Part shown: positions 7,630-16,326 of the stretch, piece after piece | How positions within the stretch are numbered: the first letter of the stretch is position 1 | How the letters are laid out: every line of letters begins with the position of its first letter | Assembly (NCBI GenBank): GCA_029338675.1 | Contig: JAQYAV010000070.1 | Coordinates: forward strand, 1 to 34,032 | From: Lachnospiraceae bacterium | GTDB lineage: Bacteria; Bacillota; Clostridia; Lachnospirales; Lachnospiraceae | Direction: 5' to 3' | Length of the DNA stretch: 34,032 nucleotides | Program-made: the position numbers and the translations under genes | The notes under the pieces: generated by a model | The model's input: the letters and a program-made list of their open reading frames with translations, nothing else | Databases searched by the model: none | What the model was told of the DNA's origin: nothing

Positions 7630-8982
7630 CTATATAGCGTACCCTTTGTCTTTTATCACCTTAACAACAGCATCTACATGTTCCTTACATATTTCATCTG
7701 TTTTAGCCTCAACCATAACTCTAATAAGAGGCTCTGTTCCACTTTCTCTAAGAAGTATTCTTCCGTCATCGCCAAGAGTCTCTTCAACCTTTTTAGCAGC
7801 TTCCAAAACATCCTCATCAGACATAACTAATGCTTTGCTACTAACCTTTACATTCACAAGTAACTGTGGATAAATATTTAGTCCTCTTGTAAGCTCAGAC
7901 ATTTTAGTCTTTCTTTCAATCATAACTTCCATAAGTTTAAGAGATGTTAATACACCATCACCTGTTCTCGCATTTTTAGAGAAAATAATATGGCCACTTT
8001 GTTCTCCACCAAGAATATATCCCTCATCCATCATGCACTCGTAAACATACTTATCACCTACAGCTGTTTTCTTATATTTAATGCCTTCAGCATCAAAAGC
8101 CTTATATAATCCCAAGTTAGACATAACTGTGGTAACTACTGTATTATTGTTTAACTTGCCATTATCATGCAAATACTTTCCACAAATGTATAATATCATG
8201 TCTCCATCTATAATATTACCATTCTCATCAACAGCCAAGCATCTGTCTGCGTCACCATCATATGCAAACCCAGCATCAAGATTATTCTTAACAACAAATT
8301 CCTGCAATGCTTCAATATGCGTAGAACCACAATTTGTATTAATATTTGTACCATCTGGCTCATTATTAATAACAAAAGTCTTTGCTCCTAATGCATCAAA
8401 TACTGCTTTTGCAACAGTTGATGATGCACCGTTTGCACAGTCAAGACCAATTCTAAGATTCTTAAATGATCTTGTAGGTAAAGTCATAAGATATCCTATA
8501 TATCTATTACGTCCCATAGAATAATCTGTAGTCTTACCAATATTTTCCCTTGTAGCATATGGAAGCTCTGGTATTTCACCATCAATATATTTTTCTATTT
8601 CTAATTCAACAGAAGCATCCATCTTAGAGCCACTTGCATTAATAATCTTTATTCCATTATCATAAAACGGATTGTGACTAGCAGAAATCATTATTCCACA
8701 ATCAAAACCATCTGCTCTTACAATATAAGATACACTAGGTGTTGGTGTTACGTGCATTAGATATGCATCAGCACCACTTGCAGTAATTCCTGCAACCAAA
8801 GAGTATTCAAGCATATAGCTTGAACGTCTTGTATCCTTACCAATTACTATTCTAGCCTTTTCTCCGTTTTCTTTATTATTAAAATAATAACCTAAAAATC
8901 TACCAACCTTATATGCGTGCTCTACTGTTAAATCAACATTAGATTCTCCACGAAAACCATCTGTTCCGAAATATTTTCCCAT
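7630..8982 (-). CDS. glmM: phosphoglucosamine mutase
   Basis: Converts glucosamine-6-phosphate to glucosamine-1-phosphate for UDP-GlcNAc and peptidoglycan. The 450-residue protein has the order expected of GlmM: MGKYFGTDGFRGE at the start, the phosphoserine loop GIMISASHNPFYDNG with the active Ser at 102, the metal loop FAYDGDADRC, the sugar-binding GGEQSGHI, and the phosphate-binding RESGTEPLIRVM near the end. The ATG at 8982 is the second of two adjacent ATGs and lies about 8 bases after GGAAGGAG; a start 12 residues further up would place the ribosome binding site inside the gene. It is first in the operon with the sugar transferase and rfbD, coupling wall precursor and surface glycan supply. 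Confidence 0.96.
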   Translation of the reverse strand: MGKYFGTDGFRGESNVDLTVEHAYKVGRFLGYYFNNKENGEKARIVIGKDTRRSSYMLEYSLVAGITASGADAYLMHVTPTPSVSYIVRADGFDCGIMISASHNPFYDNGIKIINASGSKMDASVELEIEKYIDGEIPELPYATRENIGKTTDYSMGRNRYIGYLMTLPTRSFKNLRIGLDCANGASSTVAKAVFDALGAKTFVINNEPDGTNINTNCGSTHIEALQEFVVKNNLDAGFAYDGDADRCLAVDENGNIIDGDMILYICGKYLHDNGKLNNNTVVTTVMSNLGLYKAFDAEGIKYKKTAVGDKYVYECMMDEGYILGGEQSGHIIFSKNARTGDGVLTSLKLMEVMIERKTKMSELTRGLNIYPQLLVNVKVSSKALVMSDEDVLEAAKKVEETLGDDGRILLRESGTEPLIRVMVEAKTDEICKEHVDAVVKVIKDKGYAI

Positions 8983-9048
8983 CATTTTTCTCCTTCCAAC
9001 GGGATATTTACAATACATTTTCCCACTTTTTACAAAAAGCTAACGTAT

Positions 9049-9077
9049 ATTATATTCCAAAAGGATACAAAAGTAAA
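9049..9077 (-). promoter_or_regulatory. sigma-A promoter of the glmM operon
   Basis: On the minus strand TTTACT (9077-9072), a 17-base spacer and a perfect TATAAT (9054-9049). The start point would be near 9042, giving a 60-base leader. No glmS-type ribozyme or other known leader is visible in it. Confidence 0.7.
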
Positions 9078-9106
9078 GCAAATGTATTTTTCCAAGTCAT
9101 CAATAA

Positions 9107-10051
9107 CTACTCCTCTATAGAATCATATATATCTTTGTAATCAATATCGTCGTAATCACTACCTGTATCAACAAGAATTCCAATAGCTTTTTCTATATTA
9201 TCAATTTGAATTTCTTCATAGCTTCCACCATATTCACCATCAATAGTCCAGGCTATTGCTTCAGTTGATTTTATTGACACTTTAGAAGCCTTACACATAT
9301 AAAACATTTCATTATCAAAGAAATTATTTGTAAGAAACGCTGTTGCAACCATCTGAAATTCTATTACTGTTGAAGGTTTTTTTACAAGAAGGCAATCAAA
9401 CTTTCCATCATCTAAAACCACATGCTTTGCGCCTCTAATTCTAAATCCCGCAACAGAATATGAATTAGTTATCATTCCAAATATATATTCCCCACTTACA
9501 CTACTGCCATCAAATTCGGCATTAATATAAAAACCTTTATAGTTTGTTATATTTTTTACGGCTTCAACTAAATATGCCGAATGACCAAGTACTTTTTTAA
9601 GCGACTGGTTTGTATTATAAGATACATCAGTAAACAAACCAAATGCTGCAATATAAATAAAATTCTTATCACAAAATTTACCTACATCAAATTTATTAAC
9701 CTTTCCATTAACAATCTGCCTTGCTGCTTCAGTAGGTTTTCTTGATAATTTAATCGTTCTTGCGAAATCATTAGTTGTTCCAACAGGAATGTATCCTAAC
9801 GGTACATCCAATCCCTTTGCAAAATAACCCCTTACAACATTATCTAAAGTGCCGTCTCCTCCAGCACACACAATTATGTCAAAACAATCTCCATCTTCTT
9901 TTATTTTTCTTTCAGCATCAGCTGAATCCTTTGTCGGATACAAAATAACTTCATATCCTGCATTTGAAAAAATCAACACTATATCTAGTAAATCATTTCT
10001 AATTGCACCCTTTCCTGCTTTGGGATTAACTAAAAATAGCATTTTTTTCAT
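9107..10051 (-). CDS. diacylglycerol/lipid kinase family protein (YegS/DagK type)
   Basis: A 314-residue cytoplasmic kinase of the diacylglycerol kinase catalytic family. MKKMLFLVNPKAGKG opens the protein, and the nucleotide-binding GGDGT sits at residues 64-68 in IIVCAGGDGTLDNVV. GYIPVGTTNDFARTI follows, and the C-terminal beta-sandwich domain has DDGKFDCLLV and TIDGEYGG, all standard for the family. In Gram-positive bacteria a close relative (DgkB) recycles diacylglycerol to phosphatidic acid. Members with other lipid substrates exist, so the substrate is left open. The ATG at 10051 has GAGGGAAG about 6 bases before it; an ATG at 10072 is upstream of that site and rejected. It stands between the que cluster and glmM. 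Confidence 0.9.
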   Translation of the reverse strand: MKKMLFLVNPKAGKGAIRNDLLDIVLIFSNAGYEVILYPTKDSADAERKIKEDGDCFDIIVCAGGDGTLDNVVRGYFAKGLDVPLGYIPVGTTNDFARTIKLSRKPTEAARQIVNGKVNKFDVGKFCDKNFIYIAAFGLFTDVSYNTNQSLKKVLGHSAYLVEAVKNITNYKGFYINAEFDGSSVSGEYIFGMITNSYSVAGFRIRGAKHVVLDDGKFDCLLVKKPSTVIEFQMVATAFLTNNFFDNEMFYMCKASKVSIKSTEAIAWTIDGEYGGSYEEIQIDNIEKAIGILVDTGSDYDDIDYKDIYDSIEE

Positions 10052-10127
10052 GAATACTTCCCTCTCTTTCATATGACAGAAACTATTCTTTTTTCATATT
10101 TTGACTAATATATTATAAAAACAAAAG

Positions 10128-10787
10128 CTATCTCCTAGCCAAATATAAATCTAGTCCCTTTTTTCTTAATTTACACGATGGACAGTTTCCACAACCATCC
10201 CCCTTAATTCCATTATAGCAAGTTAAAGTCATATTTCTTACAATATCAAATCCACCTAACTTATCTGCCATTTCCCATGTTTCTTCTTTGTCAATCCACA
10301 TTAATGGAGTAATTATATCGAAATCAAATTCCATAGCTAAATTAAGTGTTGTATTTAAAGACTTAATAAATATATCTCTACAATCTGGATATCCTGAAAA
10401 ATCACTCTGCGAAACACCAATAATAATATCAGTAATGTTTTTTTGTTTTGCATATATTGCCACAAATGTTAAAAATACCATATTTCTTCCGTCCACAAAA
10501 GAATTAGGAGTTCCACTTGTAGGAGCATCTTCATCAACCTTCATATCTGTTCTTGTTAAGGAATTAGGTGCTAACTGATTAAGTAAATTCATATCCAAAA
10601 TATTATGTTCAACATTTAGCTTCTTACATATTTCTTTTGCACACTCAAGCTCAAGAACATGTCTTTGACCGTAATCAAATGATACAGCATATACCTTTTT
10701 ATATTTTTTTAATGCCCATAATAAACATGTAGTACTATCTTGTCCACCACTAAATACAACTACTGCTTCATCTTTATTTTTTCCCAT
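10128..10787 (-). CDS. queC: 7-cyano-7-deazaguanine (preQ0) synthase
   Basis: ATP-dependent enzyme that turns 7-carboxy-7-deazaguanine into preQ0, the last of the four shared steps of queuosine synthesis. The 219-residue protein has the PP-loop [11 protein letters not shown] at its N-terminus, FDYGQRH, and at the C-terminus the zinc-binding cysteines in CYNG, then [16 protein letters not shown]. Length is normal. GGAG stands about 7 bases before the ATG. It is the last gene of queD-queE-folE-queC. A 74-base AT-rich gap separates it from folE. Confidence 0.96.
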   Translation of the reverse strand: MGKNKDEAVVVFSGGQDSTTCLLWALKKYKKVYAVSFDYGQRHVLELECAKEICKKLNVEHNILDMNLLNQLAPNSLTRTDMKVDEDAPTSGTPNSFVDGRNMVFLTFVAIYAKQKNITDIIIGVSQSDFSGYPDCRDIFIKSLNTTLNLAMEFDFDIITPLMWIDKEETWEMADKLGGFDIVRNMTLTCYNGIKGDGCGNCPSCKLRKKGLDLYLARR

Positions 10788-10861
10788 TTTATTCTCCTAT
10801 TCTAAATAAAGCCAAATTATACTTTATATACGAAAAACATCTATTTTTTATTGTCCAAAAA

Positions 10862-11443
10862 TTATTTTAACATTAGTAACAATCTATTTTGTAATTCTTT
10901 GTCTTCCTTGAATTTACCTTTCAAGGTTGTAGTAACTGTTTTAGAGCCATTCTTCTTAATTCCTCTTGCAGTCATACAACTATGACATCCCTCAATAACA
11001 ACTGCCACATCCAAAGAACCAGTAACTTTGCTCATAACATACGCTATATCTGTTCCAATTCTTTCTTGTAACTGTAATCTTCTTGAAACCATATCCGCAA
11101 TTCTAGCAATTTTACTTAGTCCAATAACTTTTCCCTTGGGAATATATGCTACCGATACCTTCATGTCATACATTAATGCTAAATGATGCTCACAATAACT
11201 AAAAACATCAATATCCTTAACTAAAACAATATTATCTGAATCTGAAGCATCTGGTTGCTCAAAGGATTTATCAAACATTTCAGCTATCTCATCATTAGTA
11301 TAACTCATTCCAGCAAAAACTTCCTCATACATTCTGGCCACTCTGTCTGGTGTATCCTTTAATCCTTCTCTTTCAGGATTATCCCCTAGTGCAACTATTA
11401 TTCCCCTGATATGTTCTTTTATTGCATTTTTATCTATTGCCAT
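10862..11443 (-). CDS. folE: GTP cyclohydrolase I
   Basis: Converts GTP to 7,8-dihydroneopterin triphosphate, the entry point for both folate and queuosine. The 193-residue protein carries the zinc site Cys-Glu-His-His in [13 protein letters not shown] and the second Cys in [11 protein letters not shown]. It also has [17 protein letters not shown] and ends in a normal FolE tail. The ATG at 11443 is two bases after the queE stop, and its AAGGGAG lies inside the end of queE, so the two are translationally linked. Lying between queE and queC, this copy most likely serves queuosine synthesis; whether another folE serves folate cannot be seen here. Confidence 0.96.
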   Translation of the reverse strand: MAIDKNAIKEHIRGIIVALGDNPEREGLKDTPDRVARMYEEVFAGMSYTNDEIAEMFDKSFEQPDASDSDNIVLVKDIDVFSYCEHHLALMYDMKVSVAYIPKGKVIGLSKIARIADMVSRRLQLQERIGTDIAYVMSKVTGSLDVAVVIEGCHSCMTARGIKKNGSKTVTTTLKGKFKEDKELQNRLLLMLK

Positions 11444-11445
11444 GA

Positions 11446-12114
11446 TTAAACTCCCTTTCTATTTGGATCCCAAATATATTTATGCATCTGCAACTGTAAT
11501 TTTACTTTATTCATATTATTATCAATCATATATGTAACAATATCCTCAGGCTTTATTTCACCAAATGAACTACTAATATATACAGTTACTTTATTTGTCA
11601 AATTATATTCATTAATAATTTCTTTTGCTCTATCCAAATCGTTAACATTTGACACAACGAACTTAACAGTATCATTATTAGTTAATAATGAATAATTCTC
11701 TAAAGTCATAAAGCTTTCCATATTACTACCAGGAAGCTTATAATCTAACGTAAAAGAAATGTTATCACTTATATTACAAAATTTATCAATACATACTGCC
11801 CCATTAGTTTCTATCTCAATATATAAGCTAGAATCCTTGGAAAGATATTCCAAAAGCATATCAAAATCTTCCTGTAATAATGGTTCGCCTCCTGTTAAAG
11901 TGACATTATTAACCTTCTGTTCTTTAATAAATTTATATATATCTTCTTCACTGAGTAATTCATAAGAAACGTCCTTAGCATTTGCCCATTTTGTATCACA
12001 ATAAGAGCAATTAAGATTACAGCCTGCAAATCTTATAAAACAAGCTAATTCACCCGCTTTTTTCGCTTCGCCGTTAATACTTACAAATTTTTCAACAACC
12101 TTATATTTTCCCAT
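11446..12114 (-). CDS. queE: 7-carboxy-7-deazaguanine synthase (radical SAM)
   Basis: Radical SAM enzyme that contracts 6-carboxytetrahydropterin to 7-carboxy-7-deazaguanine. The 222-residue protein starts [21 protein letters not shown], then has the [4Fe-4S] motif in [15 protein letters not shown] (Cys-x3-Cys-x2-Cys), and [12 protein letters not shown] for SAM binding. The C-terminal end [11 protein letters not shown] is typical of the clostridial QueE form. The ATG at 12114 is taken over the TTG at 12123 because the GAGG of TGAGGATTG would be only about one base from the TTG. It begins 20 bases after the queD stop. Confidence 0.94.
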   Translation of the reverse strand: MGKYKVVEKFVSINGEAKKAGELACFIRFAGCNLNCSYCDTKWANAKDVSYELLSEEDIYKFIKEQKVNNVTLTGGEPLLQEDFDMLLEYLSKDSSLYIEIETNGAVCIDKFCNISDNISFTLDYKLPGSNMESFMTLENYSLLTNNDTVKFVVSNVNDLDRAKEIINEYNLTNKVTVYISSSFGEIKPEDIVTYMIDNNMNKVKLQLQMHKYIWDPNRKGV

Positions 12115-12134
12115 AACACACAATCCTCAAAATA

Positions 12135-12554
12135 CTATTCATAATACGATGCACAATTATTTGGTGTTTCATAAACAGTTGCTTTAACAATATTATAATT
12201 TTTCTTTGTCATTTCACCATAAAAGAATTTTGCAAAATTCTCTGCTGTAGGTCTAAAATCCACTTCAATTATCTTAAAATTCTCTTCTAATAAAGCTTCT
12301 AAAGTTTTAGCTTTCAAACTGTTTTTTTCTATAATTAAACAATGATCCATTGCATCAACTATTTTTTTTAAATCTTGTTTAAAATCGGAAAAATCAATTA
12401 TCATCCCTCTATTTTGTCCTGCTTCTTCTAAAGATGATTTTCCAACTTCTATTTCAACCTTCCATCTATGCCCATGAATATTAGAACATTTTCCTTCATA
12501 ACCCAAAAGAAAATGGGCACTATCAAAGGATGCATTTGTAGTTAATGTATACAT
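12135..12554 (-). CDS. queD: 6-carboxytetrahydropterin synthase
   Basis: Turns 7,8-dihydroneopterin triphosphate into 6-carboxy-5,6,7,8-tetrahydropterin. The 139-residue protein has the zinc-binding histidines in SFDSAHFL and IHGHRW, the catalytic Cys in GKCSNIHGH, and AMDHCLI with the active-site Asp-His pair. These are the QueD/PTPS marks. AAGGAGG lies 7 bases before the ATG. It is the first gene of the que operon, preceded by a promoter and a short inverted repeat. Confidence 0.95.
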   Translation of the reverse strand: MYTLTTNASFDSAHFLLGYEGKCSNIHGHRWKVEIEVGKSSLEEAGQNRGMIIDFSDFKQDLKKIVDAMDHCLIIEKNSLKAKTLEALLEENFKIIEVDFRPTAENFAKFFYGEMTKKNYNIVKATVYETPNNCASYYE

Positions 12555-12628
12555 ATTTTCCTCCTTAATACACTAGCTCTCATAATCTATCTCAAGAATA
12601 AAAAATAGTTTAATGTTTTCATAGCCTA

Positions 12629-12658
12629 TATTATTGAAACAACAAATTATCAATAATA
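12629..12658 (-). promoter_or_regulatory. inverted repeat at the start of the que transcript
   Basis: TATTATTGA (12629-12637) and TCAATAATA (12650-12658) form a perfect 9-bp inverted repeat with a 12-base spacer. It abuts the -10 box at 12659-12664, so it overlaps the predicted start point. It could be an operator or a 5' hairpin. No preQ1 riboswitch motif is seen in the roughly 100-base leader. Confidence 0.45.
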
Positions 12659-12688
12659 ATTAAAAATCACTAATCTATTTTATGTCAA
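12659..12688 (-). promoter_or_regulatory. candidate promoter of the que operon
   Basis: On the minus strand a perfect TTGACA (12688-12683), an 18-base spacer and TTTAAT (12664-12659). The start would be near 12652, about 98 bases before queD. Confidence 0.5.
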
Positions 12689-12690
12689 AT

Positions 12691-12733
12691 AAAAAACGAG
12701 GTTATCTATACATAAACGTACCAATAACCTCGT
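12691..12733 (-). terminator. terminator of thrC
   Basis: ACGAGGTTAT (12696-12705) pairs perfectly with ATAACCTCGT (12724-12733). On the minus strand it is followed by TTTTTTATTT. It lies about 60 bases beyond the thrC stop and just upstream of the que promoter. Confidence 0.85.
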
Positions 12734-12791
12734 TATATTTTGTCCTAGTTTTATTTTGAGACAGGATGGTACTAATGAACTGTCTTAATTA

Positions 12792-14279
12792 TTAAATTCC
12801 AAGGAAATTCTTAACTTCCTTAAGCATATCTTCCTTATCACATACTGTATTATGACGAACTGGGGCAGTTCTTATATCTTCAATTGCCTGTGGGACCTTA
12901 ACATTTGATAAACGATTAAGCTCATCTACAAGCTCAAAGTCAGTCTGCTTGTCATAATTTGCATCTATTGAATTCATAACACTTCTAGTAAACTTATATG
13001 GGCTAGCAGTTGATGCAATAACAGTTGGTGTCTTATCACCAGTATCTGCTACATATTTATCATATACTGCTGCCGCAACTGCAGTATGAGTATCCATAAT
13101 ATAATTATCAGATTCATAAACCTTCTTAATTGTTGCAGAAGTTTCTGCTTCAGAAGCATAGTTTCCGTAGAAATCAACTAAGTTCTTTTTCATTTCATCT
13201 GTAATAGTATACTTTCCATTACTATTAAGTTCTGACATAAGCTCTTTATTCTTTGTAGCATCATTTCCAGCAATTCTATAAATTAATCTTTCAAGATTAC
13301 TTGAAATGAGAATATCCATTGACGGAGATGTAGTTAAAATAAACTGTCTATTTCTATCATATGATCCAGTAGTAAAGAAATCAAATAATACCTTATTTTC
13401 ATTTGAAGCACAAATAAATTTATTAATTGGAATTCCCATTTCACGTACATAATATGCAGCAAGAATATTTCCAAAGTTACCTGTTGGAACTACAACATTA
13501 ATCTTATCGCCAACTTTAATCTCACCACTTGCAACAAGTCTAGAATAGGCATATGCATAGTAAACCATCTGTGGAACTAAACGACCAATATTAATAGAGT
13601 TGGCTGATGAGAACTGATATCCGTTATCTGCAAGATATTTATTAAGCTCTACATCAGAGAACATCTTCTTTACACCTGTTTGAGCATCATCAAAATTACC
13701 AGTGATTCCAACAACAAATGTATTGTCACCCTTTTGAGTAACCATCTGCTTTTCCTGAATAGGACTAACACCATTCTTTGGATAAAATACAATAATCTTA
13801 GTACCTGGAACATCTGCAAAACCAGCTAAAGCAGCTTTTCCAGTATCACCTGATGTAGCAGTAAGAATAACGATCTCGTTCTTTACGTTGTTTTTCTTAG
13901 CTGATGTAGTAAGTAAATATGGAAGAATTGATAATGCCATATCCTTAAATGCAATTGTTGCGCCATGGAAAAGTTCCAAATAATATGCTCCATTTTTCTT
14001 AACCAACGGTGCAATTTCATCTGTATCAAACTTTTTATCATATGCACTATTGATACAATACTTTAACTCTTCCTCTGTAAAATCAGTTAACATTAACTTC
14101 ATTATACTATAAGCTACTTCTCTATAATCCATCTTTGACAATTCTTCTAAAGAAACATCCAAAGAAGGAATGCTATCTGGAACAAAAAGTCCACCCTCAT
14201 TAGCAAGCCCCTTTAATATCGCCATTGATGCTGTTGCTGTTTCATTTGAATTTCTTGTGCTTTTGTAAATTAGCTCCAT
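12792..14279 (-). CDS. thrC: threonine synthase
   Basis: PLP enzyme making threonine from O-phosphohomoserine. The 495-residue protein is of the longer ThrC class. It has an N-terminal domain MELIYKSTRNSNETATAS, then GLANEGGLFVPDSIP, the PLP lysine in LFHGATIAFKDMALS, ATSGDTGKAALAGF for phosphate binding, and VPTGNFGNILAAYYV. These are all conserved in this class. The ATG at 14279 is chosen because AAAGGAG is 8 bases before it; a GTG at 14285 is only two bases from that site. It appears to be a single-gene unit with its own promoter and terminator. Confidence 0.95.
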   Translation of the reverse strand: MELIYKSTRNSNETATASMAILKGLANEGGLFVPDSIPSLDVSLEELSKMDYREVAYSIMKLMLTDFTEEELKYCINSAYDKKFDTDEIAPLVKKNGAYYLELFHGATIAFKDMALSILPYLLTTSAKKNNVKNEIVILTATSGDTGKAALAGFADVPGTKIIVFYPKNGVSPIQEKQMVTQKGDNTFVVGITGNFDDAQTGVKKMFSDVELNKYLADNGYQFSSANSINIGRLVPQMVYYAYAYSRLVASGEIKVGDKINVVVPTGNFGNILAAYYVREMGIPINKFICASNENKVLFDFFTTGSYDRNRQFILTTSPSMDILISSNLERLIYRIAGNDATKNKELMSELNSNGKYTITDEMKKNLVDFYGNYASEAETSATIKKVYESDNYIMDTHTAVAAAVYDKYVADTGDKTPTVIASTASPYKFTRSVMNSIDANYDKQTDFELVDELNRLSNVKVPQAIEDIRTAPVRHNTVCDKEDMLKEVKNFLGI

Positions 14280-14314
14280 CTTCACTACTCCTTTTTTAAC
14301 GTCTGATTAAGTGG

Positions 14315-14344
14315 ATAATACCACAACAATATAACAAAATGCAA
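14315..14344 (-). promoter_or_regulatory. candidate extended -10 promoter of thrC
   Basis: On the minus strand TTGCAT (14344-14339), an 18-base spacer ending in TGG, and TATTAT (14320-14315). The TGn just before the -10 box makes it an extended -10 type. The leader is too short for a T-box. Confidence 0.45.
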
Positions 14345-14390
14345 GTATAAACAAACAATACTAAACATTTGCATATATATTAATTTATTT

Positions 14391-14429
14391 AAGCGCCTGT
14401 ATTAGTCATATTGACTTATACACGCGCTT
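14391..14429 (-). terminator. hairpin after the 3D-domain gene, probable terminator
   Basis: AAGCGC (14391-14396) pairs with GCGCTT (14424-14429). The stem continues with interruptions inward (TGTATTAGTCA against TGACTTATACA). It lies 17 bases past the stop of the 3D gene. The following T run on the minus strand is poor, so termination strength is uncertain. Confidence 0.5.
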
Positions 14430-14445
14430 GTTATTGTACATTATA

Positions 14446-15300
14446 TTATTTTCTCTTAACTAAATATACTGGAACATTAAATCTTCTACCAAATACAAGT
14501 GCATCTTGATGTGAACTAAAGAAAACATCAATTCTGTTTCTTTGAATTGCTCCACCAATATCCTCTGCAATATAAATATTATCTCCTATTCTAACCTCTG
14601 AGCCTAAAGGAATTACACTTGGGTCAACCGCAATAGTTCTTCCCTGTGTTGCAACAGTTCCCGTATATGTTATTCCATCTGCATACTGATCACAACAAAT
14701 ACTACAAGCACAATATGCAGTTAATTCAAAATTACCAATAAGCTCATAAGTTGCCTTATCATCAGCAAAGGTATATTGTGCCTTAGAATTATCCTTTCCT
14801 GTCGATGTAGTAGTTGTTGTCGTAATAGTTGGTTTAGGTCTTACAATATTAGGATCATCAGCTGGTCTAACTGCATCTGGATCATATTCTGCAATCTGTA
14901 CTGCAGCTTGCTTTCTAGAATTAATCGCTGAATTAGTTGCTAAACCTCTTTTTTCATGTTTTCTTGCAGAAAGAATCTCCTCAATTTCCTTCTCAGTTTT
15001 TTCAAGCTGAGCCATCTGTTCTGTTTCATATGCAGAATTAATCATTCCTGAATATGATATTGCAGCAACATCAAATCTATTTCCTGAAAAAGGTTCCTTT
15101 CTAGATGCCACATCAGACATTGTCATCATAATTCCTACTGCCGCATTCTTATCATTTTTACTTGATACATATGAAACTATACATACAATGCACATAGTGA
15201 AAATGACTAGTCCTGCACCAATCCATTTGCCAATCCGAAGAACATCTTCTTTATCAATATCGGTAAACTGATTTTTAATTTTCTCATAAATTGATTTCAT
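14446..15300 (-). CDS. membrane-anchored 3D-domain protein, probable cell-wall lytic enzyme
   Basis: A 284-residue protein with a short cytoplasmic N-terminus, one membrane span at about residues 23-45 (IGAGLVIFTMCIVCIVSYV), and an extracytoplasmic part. The latter has a charged segment, then a Thr-rich linker (TITTTTTTSTG near 160-170), and a C-terminal 3D domain (about 190-284). The domain is named for three Asp residues; visible here are GRTIAVDPSVIPLGS, AEDIGGAIQ and RIDVFFSSHQDAL. Its fold is that of MltA-type transglycosylases, so peptidoglycan cleavage is the likely role, but no activity is proven by sequence. GAGGTGA precedes the ATG. It is divergent from the AP2/HNH-like gene. Confidence 0.88.
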   Translation of the reverse strand: MKSIYEKIKNQFTDIDKEDVLRIGKWIGAGLVIFTMCIVCIVSYVSSKNDKNAAVGIMMTMSDVASRKEPFSGNRFDVAAISYSGMINSAYETEQMAQLEKTEKEIEEILSARKHEKRGLATNSAINSRKQAAVQIAEYDPDAVRPADDPNIVRPKPTITTTTTTSTGKDNSKAQYTFADDKATYELIGNFELTAYCACSICCDQYADGITYTGTVATQGRTIAVDPSVIPLGSEVRIGDNIYIAEDIGGAIQRNRIDVFFSSHQDALVFGRRFNVPVYLVKRK

Positions 15301-15366
15301 TCAATCACCTCATTGTGACTATTCCTTTTCGAATATGTTACATTTATTTTACAGTCACTTAAAGAA

Positions 15367-15395
15367 ATTATAAATTAAACAATAATTAATGTAAA
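15367..15395 (-). promoter_or_regulatory. sigma-A promoter of the 3D-domain gene
   Basis: On the minus strand TTTACA (15395-15390), a 17-base spacer and a perfect TATAAT (15372-15367). The start would be near 15360, leaving a leader of about 60 bases. Confidence 0.75.
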
Positions 15396-15461
15396 TAGTA
15401 ACCAGTGTTTTTTATGCATTTTTCACATATTTTTCACACAGTCTGTATATAAAATATACAA

Positions 15462-15499
15462 AAAGCATGTGTTTTCTATGGACACATGTTTAATTTTTT
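15462..15499 (+). terminator. terminator-like hairpin in the leader of the AP2/HNH-like gene
   Basis: Bases 15463-15472 pair with 15482-15491 (core GCATGTGT against ACACATGT) over 10 positions around a 9-base loop. They are followed on the plus strand by TAATTTTTTA. On the minus strand it is also followed by a T-rich run, CTTTTTG. It lies upstream of the gene at 15538 with no plus-strand gene before it. It therefore either attenuates that gene or insulates the divergent pair. Confidence 0.5.
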
Positions 15500-15537
15500 A
15501 TTATACTATTAATATCTCGATTCTATATAGGTGTAAT

Positions 15538-16326
15538 ATGGCAAACAATAAAGGAATTTATACAACAACTAAAAAAGACGGAAGCATATATTATCGCGTT
15601 TCTACTACCTTCCATAATAAACATATCAGCTTAGGAAGCTTTGATAATATTACAATTGCTAACAAAGCCTACAATGAAGCCTGCAAAATTCTAGACGGCA
15701 AAATTTCTATTAATGACATTCACAAAATTAAGAATTTATCTTTAGATAAAGCTATTGTTTTATTAAATTATTATGATAATAATATTTATTTTGCAACACC
15801 TATATATCTAAGAAAAAACTATTTTGAATATTATCTTTCTGAAAATACCATACTAAAATTTGATAGGGACGATTTATTCTTCTATTCCTCCCATAAAATA
15901 CAGCAAAAAGGTGGATACATTTTTGTTAGTGACTATGGTAGCCAATACAGCATCCAAAGTCGATATGGAATTAAGCCTTTTGCAGTATATGGTCGTGACT
16001 ATACAATGGTCAATAATGATATTCATGATTATAGATATTCAAATATTAATGTAATTAACAATTTTAACGGTGTAAAACAATACACACGAAACAAATCCTT
16101 ATACTACAAATGCTATATCCATATTAATGGAAACACATTAGTTGGCACATATAATAGTGAAATAGAAGCTGCTGTTGCATACAATAAAGCTGTTGATACA
16201 TTAAAGGTATTAGGAAGTCCTAAAAACTACACTAAAAATTTCATATCTTCTCTATCTAAAGAAGAATATATAGAAATATATAAAAGTACAAAAATATCCA
16301 AAAAGCTTCTTAAAGCGCTTTCTTAA
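15538..16326 (+). CDS. protein with two AP2-like domains around an HNH-like core, function unknown
   Basis: A 262-residue protein. Residues 5-52 (GIYTTTKKDGSIYYRVSTTF, then ISLGSFDNITIANKAYNEA) and 178-235 (GVKQYTRNKSLYYKCYIHI, then VGTYNSEIEAAVAYNKAVD) both resemble the AP2/ERF DNA-binding fold: a three-strand sheet, a 'LGTY/SF' turn and a helix with AAxAYN. Between them, residues 85-178 end in YGRDYTMVNNDIHDYRYSNI then NVINNFNGV. That has the layout of the HNH loop of homing endonucleases (xDHxxxNxxxNRxxNL, then QN) but lacks its His residues. DNA binding is likely; nuclease activity is doubtful. The ATG at 15538 follows AGGTG by 4-5 bases; an upstream ATG at 15469 would start inside the leader hairpin. 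I recall similar proteins in other Lachnospiraceae but no named family. Confidence 0.7.
   Translation: MANNKGIYTTTKKDGSIYYRVSTTFHNKHISLGSFDNITIANKAYNEACKILDGKISINDIHKIKNLSLDKAIVLLNYYDNNIYFATPIYLRKNYFEYYLSENTILKFDRDDLFFYSSHKIQQKGGYIFVSDYGSQYSIQSRYGIKPFAVYGRDYTMVNNDIHDYRYSNINVINNFNGVKQYTRNKSLYYKCYIHINGNTLVGTYNSEIEAAVAYNKAVDTLKVLGSPKNYTKNFISSLSKEEYIEIYKSTKISKKLLKALS

Noticed and set aside
12555-12658. preQ1 riboswitch before queD
   Set aside because: The conserved preQ1-I features (a CCCTCT-type stem and A-rich tail) are not present in the leader.
14280-14445. T-box leader before thrC
   Set aside because: The predicted leader is about 30 bases, too short, with no T-box sequence.
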